Shown: positions 56,860 to 64,000 of the stretch, in pieces | How the letters are laid out: each line of letters begins with the position of its first letter | Position numbering within the stretch: position 1 is the stretch's first letter | Assembly (NCBI GenBank): GCA_963772265.1 | Contig: CAVYWS010000002.1 | Coordinates: 620,001-684,000, forward strand | DNA length: 64,000 nt | Direction of reading: 5' to 3' | Source of the DNA: Mayfieldus sp963772265 | Lineage (GTDB): Bacteria > Actinomycetota > Thermoleophilia > Solirubrobacterales > 70-9 | Program-made: the position numbers and the translations under genes | Notes under the pieces: model-generated | Seen by the model: only the letters and a program-made list of their open reading frames with translations | What the model was told of the DNA's origin: nothing | Databases searched by the model: none

Positions 56860-57670
56860 ATGCGCGCCTCCAACGTGATCTACGAGACTCCGGAGGGGCG
56901 CCCATTCTGGAAGCTGCGGCCGCTGCAGATCCTGGTCACCCTGGTGATGGTGATCCTGCTCGCGAGTGATCGCCGCCGCCCTGGTTCTGACCGGGACCGA
57001 TCGTCGATGCGGTTGCGGAGCCGATCGGGAATCAGCAACACCGCGGTCACGGCCTGGAACATCGCCAAGTGGCCGGTGCTGATTGCGATGTTCGTGTTCA
57101 TGGTAGGCGATCCTCTACTACGCGTCGCCGAACGTGAAGATGCGCGGCTTCAAGTGGCTCACCCCGGGCAGCATCGTGGCACTGGTCGTCTGGGGCCTCG
57201 CCTCAGCGGCATTCGCGTTCTACGTCTCGAACTTCGGCTCCTACAACAAGACCTACGGCACGCTCGCGGGCCTTGTGGTGCTGCTGATCTGGATGTGGAT
57301 CACAAATCTGGCGATCCTCTTCGGCCATCAGCTGAACGCGGAGCGCGAACGCAGTGCAGAGATCGTGCTCAGATTGTTGACGGTCACAATCGGGGTTGCG
57401 CTCGCCGGCGTTCTGCTCAATCGACTGCGCAAGCGATCACGTCCCGCGGCCGAGAGTCCCGGCGCTGAACACGTGCCGGCGGGGCGGCCCGCGAAACCAG
57501 TCGGCGAGATAAGCCAAGGAGCGGTCAGGAGAGCGGCGCGGTCGCTGCCCGGCAGCCGGGAACAGCTGTACCGGGAAGCGTCACAGCTCGGGGTGAGGGG
57601 CCGCTCGAAGATGAACAAGCGGCAGCTCCACGATGCGGTCGAGGCCGCGCGAAGCGGAGCTCACCCGTGA
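56860..57670 (+). pseudogene. YihY/RNase BN-like membrane protein lacking its N-terminal half, with Rho-N-like tail
   Basis: Reconstructed from two frames (one break at about 56970 and another near 57110): MRASNVIYETPEGRPFWKLRP, AVTAWNIAKWPVLIAMFVFMVAILYYASPNVKMRGFKW (described in parts), TPGSIVALVVWGLASAAFAFYV and LIWMWITNLAILFGHQLNAE. These are the C-terminal half of the YihY family. The first 110 or so residues with three helices are absent: upstream sequence (KLVRAGY, preceded by AAGGAGGA) does not resemble them. A C-terminal extension, LYREASQLGVRGRSKMNKRQL, looks like a Rho-N/SAP-type module. Either a deletion or a collapsed assembly. Confidence 0.7.
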
Positions 57671-57717
57671 ACCCGAGAGCCTGAGCAGGCCAAGCAACGA
57701 AGAAAGAGAGGACGACG

Positions 57718-58140
57718 ATGGGAAAGAAAGCACGCGAGGTAATGACAGGCGGCGCCGAGTGCGTCGGGGAGAACGAGACGGTCGTGGACGCGGCGAAGAA
57801 GATGGCTCAACTCGACGTCGGCGCGCTGCCGATCTGCGGCGAGGACAACCGGCTCAAGGGGATGCTCACCGACCGCGACATCGCGGTGAAGGTGCTCGCC
57901 CAGGACCGGGACCCGAGCTCGACCACCGCGGGCGAGCTGGGCGAGGGCAAGCCGGTGACGATCGGCGCCGACGACTCGGTCGAGGAAGCGCTGAGCGCGA
58001 TGAAGGAGCACAAGGTCCGGCGGCTGCCGGTGATCGACGGCCACGATCTGGTTGGGATCGTCAGCCAGGGCGACCTCGCCACCAAGATCGACGAGGAGCA
58101 GGTCGGCGATCTCGTGGAGGCGATCTCAGCCGCTCCCTGA
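57718..58140 (+). CDS. Two-CBS-domain protein
   Basis: 140 residues, intact. Two CBS motifs: REVMTGGAECVGENETVVDAAKKMA to LTDRDIAVKVL, and VTIGADDSVEEALSAMKEHKVRRLPVID to VSQGDLATKID. Stand-alone CBS pairs bind adenine nucleotides such as AMP/ATP and often act in energy or stress sensing. A clear ribosome site (AAAGAGAGGA) lies before ATG 57718. It follows the YihY-like gene by 47 bases. Confidence 0.9.
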   Translation: MGKKAREVMTGGAECVGENETVVDAAKKMAQLDVGALPICGEDNRLKGMLTDRDIAVKVLAQDRDPSSTTAGELGEGKPVTIGADDSVEEALSAMKEHKVRRLPVIDGHDLVGIVSQGDLATKIDEEQVGDLVEAISAAP

Positions 58141-58165
58141 GCCCGCCGGGCTCGCCGCCGGCGGC
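58139..58165 (+). repeat. Hairpin sequences after the CBS gene, possible terminator
   Basis: GAGCCC-GCC-GGGCTC begins in the stop codon of the CBS gene and is followed directly by the palindrome GCCGCCGGCGGC. No T-run follows, so terminator function is uncertain. The rest of the 115-base gap up to the next start holds nothing else that I recognise. Confidence 0.35.
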
Positions 58166-58255
58166 ACCCCGACATGCGCAGCCTCGCCGAGCGGTGCGCT
58201 CGGTGATACCTTCAAAGAACCGGGGGCGCATTTCCTTTGACCCCGGTCGAGTCGG

Positions 58256-60378
58256 ATGAGAGGGCTTTCGAAGGCATCGGTAGCGCTACTGGCGTGCGTC
58301 GCCTGCCTCGGCGCGGCGCCGGCGAGCGGCGCAGCCCACACCGGCTCGCCGCCGGTCGACCTCTCGAACGCCGACCGCTGCGACTTCATCGGCCAGCAGG
58401 ACGGGTCGCTCTGCCTGCTGCCGTTCCCCGACGACTACTACACGATCCCCGACCACAGCAGCGCGACGGGGCGGCGGGTCAACCTGAAGACCGAAGCGAC
58501 GCCGGCCAACGTCGCCGGCCAGCACGTAAACGCGGCGCCCTACAACCTCAACGACGGCTTCAGCCCCGGCCAGACGATCGTCGTCAAGGTGCCGGGGTTG
58601 GACAGCGTCGCGGCGATGGAGCGCACCGGCGCGGTGCCGATCAACCACATCGGCGAGTACGCGCGCCGCGATCAGCCGATCGTGGTCCTCGACGCGAAGA
58701 CCGGGAAGCGCTGGCCGATCTGGTCGGAGATCGACTCGAACGCCGACGATCCGGCCCGCGCCGCGGTCCTGATCCACCCGGCGGTCAACTTCCACGCCAA
58801 GCACCGCTATATCGTCGCCCTGCGCAACCTGAAGACCGCCACCGGGCAGCCGATCCCGGCTCCGAACGGCTTCCGCTACTACCGCGACAAGCTGCACTCC
58901 AGCTCGCCCGTGATCAACGCACGCCGCGATCACTTCGAGGGGATCTTCAAGAAGCTGCGGAAGGCCCACATCAAGCGCAAGGACCTCTACCTCGCCTGGG
59001 ACTTCACCGTCGCCAGCGACATGAACATCGCCAAGCGGATGCTGCGCATCCGCAACGACGCCTTCGCGCAGCTCGGCGACGTCGACCTCGACGACGGCCT
59101 GGTCCAGGGCCATGCCCCGCTGTTCGCCGTCACGAGCGTGCAGAACTTCACCTCCGCCCAGAACCCGAACATCGCCCGCGAGGTCAAGGGCAACTTCACC
59201 GTGCCCTGCTACCTCTTCCCCAGCTGCGCCCCCGGCGGCACCTTCCAGCTCGACTCCGGCGGGCTGCCGACCCAGAACCCGGTCCCCTGGGTCGCAAACT
59301 TCGACTGCATCATCCCGCGGGCCGCGATCGATCCCGGCGCGAAGCCGTCGCGGCCCTCCCTTTACGGTCACGGCCTGCTCGGCAGCGCCTCCGAGGTCGC
59401 CTCCGCCCCCCAGCAGGCCCTCAGCCAGCTCGGCGACATCACCCACTGCGCCACCGACGAGATCGGGTTCTCGCAAAACGACATCCCCAGCGCCATCGCC
59501 ACCCTGACGAACCTCTCCAACTTCCCGCTGCTCGGCGACCGCACCCAGCAGGGCCTGCTCGATGAGCTCTACCTCGGCCGGCTGATGGACAACCCGTCCG
59601 GCTTCTTGACCAGCGGCGCCTTCCACGTCGACGGCAGCACCGCATCGCCGGGCGTGATCGATCCGAGCCGCCTCTACTACAACGGCAACAGCCAGGGTGG
59701 GATCCTCGGCGGCGCGCTCACCGCGGTTTCGCCGGACTTCACCCACGCGTCGCTGGGCGTCCCGGGGATGAACTACTCGGTGCTGCTTCAGCGCTCGACC
59801 GACTTCGACACCTTCGCGGCGGTGCTCGACCCGAACTACCCCGACAAGCTCACCCAGGCGCTCGGCCTGGCGATGCTGCAGATGCTCTGGGATCGCTCCG
59901 ATGCCAACGGCTATGCGCATCGGATGACCACGAACCCGCTCCCCGACACCCCCCGGCACGAGGTGCTGCTTGACGTCGCTCTCGGCGACCACCAGGTAAC
60001 CGATTGGCAGGCCGACGTGGAGGCGCGCACGATCGGCGCGAAGGCGCACGCGCCGATCGTCGACCCGGGTCGCTGGCCCGGCGTCGATCAGCTCTGGGGC
60101 ATCCCGCGCATAAACCGCTATCCGTTCGGCGGCTCGGCGATCTTCTACTGGGACATCGGTCCGATCCGGCCCGATCCGGCGAATCCCTCGAGCACGATCG
60201 GCACCGACCCGCCGCCGCTGACCAACACGCCAAACCGCGCCGGCCAGGACCCCACGGCGCTCCGCGGGCCGCGCTTGCCGAGCAGCAGCTGGTCTCGGGC
60301 TTCCTGCAGCCTGACGGCGTGATAACCGACACCTGCGCCGGAAAGCCCTGCTACGCAGGCTCCTGGACCGGTCCCTGA
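58256..60378 (+). CDS. Large secreted alpha/beta-hydrolase-like protein, frameshifted near the end
   Basis: About 707 residues. Signal peptide MRGLSKASVALLACVACLGA; then CDFIGQQDGSLCLLPFPDDYYT, NLNDGFSPGQTIVVKVPG and LYLAWDFTVASDMNIAKRML (a conserved block of large secreted bacterial proteins of unknown role). The elbow LYYNGNSQGGILGGALTAVSPDF (G-x-S-x-G, near residue 480) is a typical hydrolase nucleophile. The C-terminal part has HEVLLDVALGDHQVTDWQADVEA, where the His may complete a triad. One break at about 60280 precedes GFLQPDGVITDTCAGKPCYAGSW. Probable esterase or peptidase; substrate unknown. Confidence 0.74.
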
Positions 60379-60401
60379 TTCCCGCGCGGGCCGGGCGGGA
60401 G

Positions 60402-61574
60402 CTAGGTGCCGCCGGTCGGGGTGCCGCCCGCGGGAGCGCCGCTGCCGCCCCTGCTGAACGTCATCCAGGTCGAGTAGAGGCCGAGCGCCGACTGCAGCTC
60501 CGATCCGCTCACCTTCGTGGTCCCGGCGCTGCCGACCACGTTGGCGCTCACGATCCGCGGCGAGACGCCGGTCTTGGTGATCTGGATGTCCTGGAGCTTG
60601 CCCTTGACGAGGCTGCCGAGCCGCGACTGCATCTTGGCCTGGGAGAAGCGGCGGCGCCAGGTGTGCAGGGGCGAGGTCGTGTCGTAGGGGTCGTCGACGC
60701 CGCGCAGGTAGGGCACCGGGCTGCCGCCGCCGAACCCGAACTCGACGTTCTCGGTCTGCCCGCCTGAGCTGGCCGAGTAGTAGGTCGTCGCGACCGCGCC
60801 GTTGTAGAGGACGACCTCGTCCGCGGTCGTCCGCGCCGCCCGGTTGGTGGCCGCGGTCTCGTCGCCGATGCCCCCGTAGACCTGGCTTCGGGTGTCGTCG
60901 TAGAGGTCGAAGCCATGGCCCTTGACCTCGCCGGCGAGCGCGTAGGAGCGGGCTGCGACCGCCTGGACCTTGAGCGCGTCGAGCGGCCAGGAGGAGGGCA
61001 TCTCTCCCGCGATCACACCCTGCACGTACTTGTCGAGGTCGAGCGCATTGACCACGTTCAGGGAGGCGCCGCCGCTGCTCGGCACGACCACCAGCGCCCC
61101 GCGGTAGGCGCCGTTTCCGCGAATCCTCACCCGCCCGTGGCCCTTGGCGCGCAGCTTGTGGCCGCAGTTGGCCAGGGTCCGCCTGGTGTCGGAGAGAAGC
61201 CGCACCACGCCGCCCTCGAGGTGCGCCCGGTAGGGCTTGGCCGGGTTCAGTCTCCGCCCGCAGGCGGAGGTTGCCTTCTTGAAGGTCACGTCGCGGCGGG
61301 CGATCGTCAGCAGCACCCGGACCCGGCTCTTGGGGGCGGTTCCGATCGTCGTCCCCTGGTAGTAGTGGGCGAGGATGAAGCGGTAGTCCTTGCCGTGCAG
61401 GGCATAGCCGTAGGACCCGTACTGGCTCATGCCGACGCCATGGCCGAAGCCGTGCCCGGTGATCCCCCAGGCCGGCGCGGCGACTGCCGAGGGAGCGAGC
61501 GCGCAGGCGGCAAGCGCCGTGCAGGCAAGCGCCGCGGCCGCCTTCTTGGTTCCCCTGTCGATCAGCGCCTTCAT
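60402..61574 (-). CDS. SpoIID/LytB-domain secreted protein
   Basis: About 390 residues, intact. Signal peptide (KKAAAALACTALAACALAPSAVA), then GITGHGFGHGVGMSQYGSYGYAL, the SpoIID core NVVNALDLDKYVQGVIAGEMPSSWPLDALKVQAVAARSYAL (described in parts) and YYSASSGGQTENVEF. SpoIID is a peptidoglycan lytic transglycosylase in sporulation; LytB-type proteins modify wall hydrolases. In non-sporulating Actinobacteria the role is probably wall remodelling. The start ATG 61572-61574 is chosen because the signal peptide begins there; an upstream in-frame ATG at 61640 is less likely. Confidence 0.85.
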   Translation of the reverse strand: MKALIDRGTKKAAAALACTALAACALAPSAVAAPAWGITGHGFGHGVGMSQYGSYGYALHGKDYRFILAHYYQGTTIGTAPKSRVRVLLTIARRDVTFKKATSACGRRLNPAKPYRAHLEGGVVRLLSDTRRTLANCGHKLRAKGHGRVRIRGNGAYRGALVVVPSSGGASLNVVNALDLDKYVQGVIAGEMPSSWPLDALKVQAVAARSYALAGEVKGHGFDLYDDTRSQVYGGIGDETAATNRAARTTADEVVLYNGAVATTYYSASSGGQTENVEFGFGGGSPVPYLRGVDDPYDTTSPLHTWRRRFSQAKMQSRLGSLVKGKLQDIQITKTGVSPRIVSANVVGSAGTTKVSGSELQSALGLYSTWMTFSRGGSGAPAGGTPTGGT

Positions 61575-61657
61575 CCCTGCTCCAAACAGACTCGGGTCGG
61601 GGAAGTATCGCGAGCCCTGCGGCTGCAGGCTGACGGGCACGTTGGACTACCCTGGAT

Positions 61658-61677
61658 CTGAGCGGGAATCCGCTCAG
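61658..61677. promoter_or_regulatory. Inverted repeat CTGAGCGG-gaat-CCGCTCAG before the aldehyde dehydrogenase gene
   Basis: Perfect 8-bp arms with a 4-base spacer in the 132-base gap between divergent genes, 30 bases upstream of the dehydrogenase GTG. Dyads of this size and position are typical of TetR/GntR-type operators, but no regulator gene is adjacent. It could also be a short leader hairpin. Confidence 0.45.
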
Positions 61678-61706
61678 TGAAGCGACTTCAAGAAGAGGAG
61701 AGCCCC

Positions 61707-63153
61707 GTGGCAACGGAGACCGTCCAGGCAACCGATCACAAGCTTCTGGTCGCCGGCGAGCGACTCGAGACCGGCGAGTGGTCCGAGGTCGAGAGCCCCT
61801 ATGACGGCACCGTCGTCGGCCGGGTCCCGACCGGCGACGCCGAGCTCGTCGACCGCGCCGTCCGCGCCGCGCACGAGGCCTTCGAGGCGGCCGAGTTCCC
61901 GCGTCCCGAGCGCGCCGCGACCCTCGACCGGGCTGCCCGGCTCGTCGCCGACCGGGTCGACGACCTGGCATTGACGATCGCCGCCGAGGCGGGAAAGCCG
62001 ATCAAGACCGCGACCGTCGAGGCGACCCGCTGCGTCGACACTCTGACCTTCTCCGCGGTCGAGGCCCGCAAGCTCACCGGCGAGACGGTCCCGATGGAGG
62101 CCTCGGGCACCGGCGCCGGCAAGCTCGGCTTGATCCTCCGGGTGCCTTACGGAGTCGTCGGCGCGATCAGCCCCTTCAACTTCCCGCTCAACCTCGTCGC
62201 CCACAAGCTCGGCCCGGCCCTCGCCGCCGGCAACGCGATCGTGCTGAAGCCGGCCGGGCAGACGCCGATCTCGGCGATCAAGCTGGCCGAGATCCTGGTC
62301 GAGGCCGGCGTGCCCGACGGCTGGCTCAACGTCGTCTGCGGCCCCGGGGGCGAGGTCGGAAACGCGATCGTCGAGCACGAGCTGACCCGCGCGATCACCT
62401 TCACCGGCTCGGCCCCGGTCGGCTGGGACATCCGCTCCCGCGTCCCCCACAAGAAGGTCAACCTCGAGCTGGGATCGAACGCGCCGCTGATCGTCAACGA
62501 GGACGGCGACTGGGAGACCGCCGCCGACAAGGCGCAGATCCATGCCTTCTCCCACGCCGGCCAGAGCTGCATCTCGATCCAGCGCATCCTCCTCCACGAC
62601 GCCGTGGCCGACGACTTCACCAAGCGCTTCGTCGCCAACGCCGAGGGGCTGGTGGTCGGCGACCCGCTCGACTCCGAGACCGACGTCGGCCCGCTGATCA
62701 GCCCCGGTGACCGCGACCGGGTCAAGGAATGGGTCGACGAGGCCGCCGGCGTCGGGCGCCGAGGTGTTGACCGGCGGCGAGCTGGTCGACGAGGGCCGCT
62801 GCCTGGCGCCGACCGTGCTCGAGAACCCGCCAAGCGACGCCAAGGTCTGGTGCGAGGAGATCTTCGGCCCGGTGGCGACGATCACCCGCTTCTCCGACTT
62901 CGAGCAGGCGCTGGAGCTGGCCAACGACTCGCGCTTCGGCCTCCAGGCCGGTGTCTTCACCCGCGACGTCGGGCTCGGCCTGAAGGCGGCGCAGACGCTG
63001 GAGTTCGGCGGCGTGCTGATCAACGAGGTGCCGACCTTCCGCGCCGACCAGATGCCCTACGGCGGCGTCAAGGACTCGGGCAACACCCGCGAGGGCCCGG
63101 CCTACTCGGTCCGCGAGCTGACCGAGGAGCGCTTCGTCACCCTCCAGGGCTAG
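61707..63153 (+). CDS. NAD(P)-dependent aldehyde dehydrogenase, frameshifted once
   Basis: About 482 residues. Class: ALDH superfamily, oxidising an aldehyde to acid (or acyl-CoA). LRVPYGVVGAISPFNFPLNL and AITFTGSAPVGWDI are in the cofactor domain, NLELGSNAPLI has the catalytic Glu and HAGQSCISIQRILLHD the catalytic Cys. The frame breaks at about 62750 (DEA to SGAEVLTGGELVDEG) and continues with CEEIFGPVATITRFS. GTG 61707 with ribosome site AGAGGAG. Lactaldehyde/succinate-semialdehyde types are possible; the substrate is not fixed. Confidence 0.9.
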
Positions 63154-63249
63154 CCGCCCGACCAGGACCGGTGGCGCATGCGTGTCTCACCGGCGCCGCG
63201 GCAGCGCGCGATGCACTAGTTTGCCCGCGGGCAGTTCGATGGAGGACTC

Positions 63250-64000
63250 GTGAGCATCCTCGGCGGATGGAGTGGGCTGCGGTTGACCGCGATGGCCGCG
63301 GTTGCGGCGCTCGCTGTGATCGGCGTCAGCCGGGCGCTGGCCGCGACCGCCGACACCTTCGCGAAGACCACCGTGCAGCAGCGCATCGTGCCCAATGCCG
63401 ATGCCGGCTTCCGCCAGCTTTCGCTCGGGCCTGGCGAGGGCTACACGGTGCGCCAGGAGCTCGGCAGCGCCCAGGCGGGCCGCGAGTCCCGCCGCACCTC
63501 GCTGGCCTACTTCGGCCAGCTCTCCGACTTCCAGCTCGCCGACGAGGAGAGCCCGGCGCGGGTCGAGCCCACCGACCCCTTCGGCCCGCCGTTCGACGCC
63601 GCCTGGCGGCCCTGGGAGGCGCTCGAGCCGCAGATCGACGACGCGATGGTGCGCCAGATCGACGCATTCAAGGCAGCGAGCCCGCTCGCCAACGGCAACG
63701 GGACCCGCAGCCAGATGGACTTCACGATCGACACCGGCGACTCCGCCGACAACCAGCAGCTCAACGAGACCCGCTGGGTGCGGACCATCCTCGAGGGCGG
63801 CACGATCAACCCCGGAAGCGGCGTCGACCCGGCGACCTCGGGCGACGCGGCCTGCGCGGCGCTGAAGCCGCAGATCGTCGACGCAAACGACCCGAGCCGC
63901 TACACCGGCGTGCAGGACTACGACGACTACAACGAGGGCGCCAACCCCTACTTCTACGATCCCGACCAGCCGGCCGGTACCCATGGCGGATTCCCGACCT
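63250..64000 (+). CDS. Secreted metallophosphoesterase, PPA1498 family, partial
   Basis: 251 residues seen; the frame is open at the right edge. Signal-like N-terminus (LTAMAAVAALAVIGVSRALA), then SLAYFGQLSDFQLADEESPARVE and QMDFTIDTGDSADNQQLNETRW, the D-x-[HQ] and GDxxD-type metal motifs seen in actinobacterial metallophosphoesterases of the PPA1498 type. The family usually has 400-500 residues, so about half is missing. The GTG at 63250 is preceded by a perfect GGAGG. No frameshift within the visible part. Confidence 0.8.
   Translation, partial: MSILGGWSGLRLTAMAAVAALAVIGVSRALAATADTFAKTTVQQRIVPNADAGFRQLSLGPGEGYTVRQELGSAQAGRESRRTSLAYFGQLSDFQLADEESPARVEPTDPFGPPFDAAWRPWEALEPQIDDAMVRQIDAFKAASPLANGNGTRSQMDFTIDTGDSADNQQLNETRWVRTILEGGTINPGSGVDPATSGDAACAALKPQIVDANDPSRYTGVQDYDDYNEGANPYFYDPDQPAGTHGGFPT

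Noticed and set aside
60402..61574. Evidence for sporulation
   Set aside because: A single SpoIID/LytB-domain protein is common in non-spore-formers, and no other sporulation gene is in the window.

Overview
This window looks like chromosomal DNA from a high-GC actinobacterium. The best guess is class Thermoleophilia, order Solirubrobacterales. The grounds are very high GC, frequent GTG/TTG starts, an actinobacterial acyl-CoA carboxylase set that includes a small epsilon-like subunit, a PPA1498-type metallophosphoesterase, and secreted proteins with Lys/Val-rich C-terminal modules. The placement is inference; there is no rRNA in the window. I see no rRNA, tRNA or CRISPR array. The only mobile-element trace is a truncated IS481-like transposase near 49 kb.

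Layout. 0-2.4 kb: sucC (cut by the left edge), a type II HAD hydrolase and a GNAT acetyltransferase. 2.4-10.1 kb: envelope-type genes, with two membrane-anchored alkaline-phosphatase-fold (sulfatase/phosphoglycerol transferase-like) proteins, a secreted arylsulfatase with the CxPSR motif, a NoeA-like methyltransferase and a small YLDPGSG membrane protein. 10.2-25.5 kb: a propionyl-CoA route (biotin carboxylase/BCCP, epsilon-like subunit, carboxyltransferase, methylmalonyl-CoA mutase large subunit, with sucC at the edge). This is interleaved with an assimilatory sulfate operon (sir-cysH-sat-cysC plus a rhodanese), a dodecin, a VIT1-like transporter and small enzymes. 25.6-41.1 kb: one co-directional run of 15 genes, many joined by ATGA overlaps. 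It holds five sugar transferases, three methyltransferases, an epimerase, a large membrane protein and a full set for GDP-D-glycero-alpha-D-manno-heptose (GmhA, HddA, GmhB and HddC homologues) with a transaldolase. 41.1-45.7 kb, opposite strand: two secreted proteins sharing a C-terminal module, a polyprenyl-phosphate sugar transferase and a UDP-xylose synthase-like enzyme. 45.9-48.8 kb: a one-polypeptide sigma factor/zinc-finger/membrane/Pro-rich protein overlapping a secreted protein gene. 48.8-64 kb: IS remnant, BtrH-like protein, PAP2 phosphatase, YchF, amine oxidase divergent from a lipocalin-like protein, LtrA, second HAD, broken YihY, CBS protein, secreted alpha/beta hydrolase, SpoIID, aldehyde dehydrogenase and a metallophosphoesterase cut by the right edge.

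Sequence quality is a central caveat. At least 23 genes, including housekeeping ones such as sir, cysC, the mutase and the aldehyde dehydrogenase, are interrupted by one-base frameshifts that are repaired by stepping one frame. In several cases the repair also restores clean gene ends. This pattern fits consensus indel errors, as in a long-read or metagenome assembly, better than real decay. Coordinates of such genes span the whole reconstructed gene. From about 29.9 to 41.1 kb the sequence is almost free of these errors.

The only stretch above 300 bases without an intact gene is 48786-49379, which holds the IS remnant. The gaps at 44534-44724, 45673-45935, 53594-53819 and 56674-56859 are shorter; the first three carry related promoter-proximal motifs or inverted repeats.
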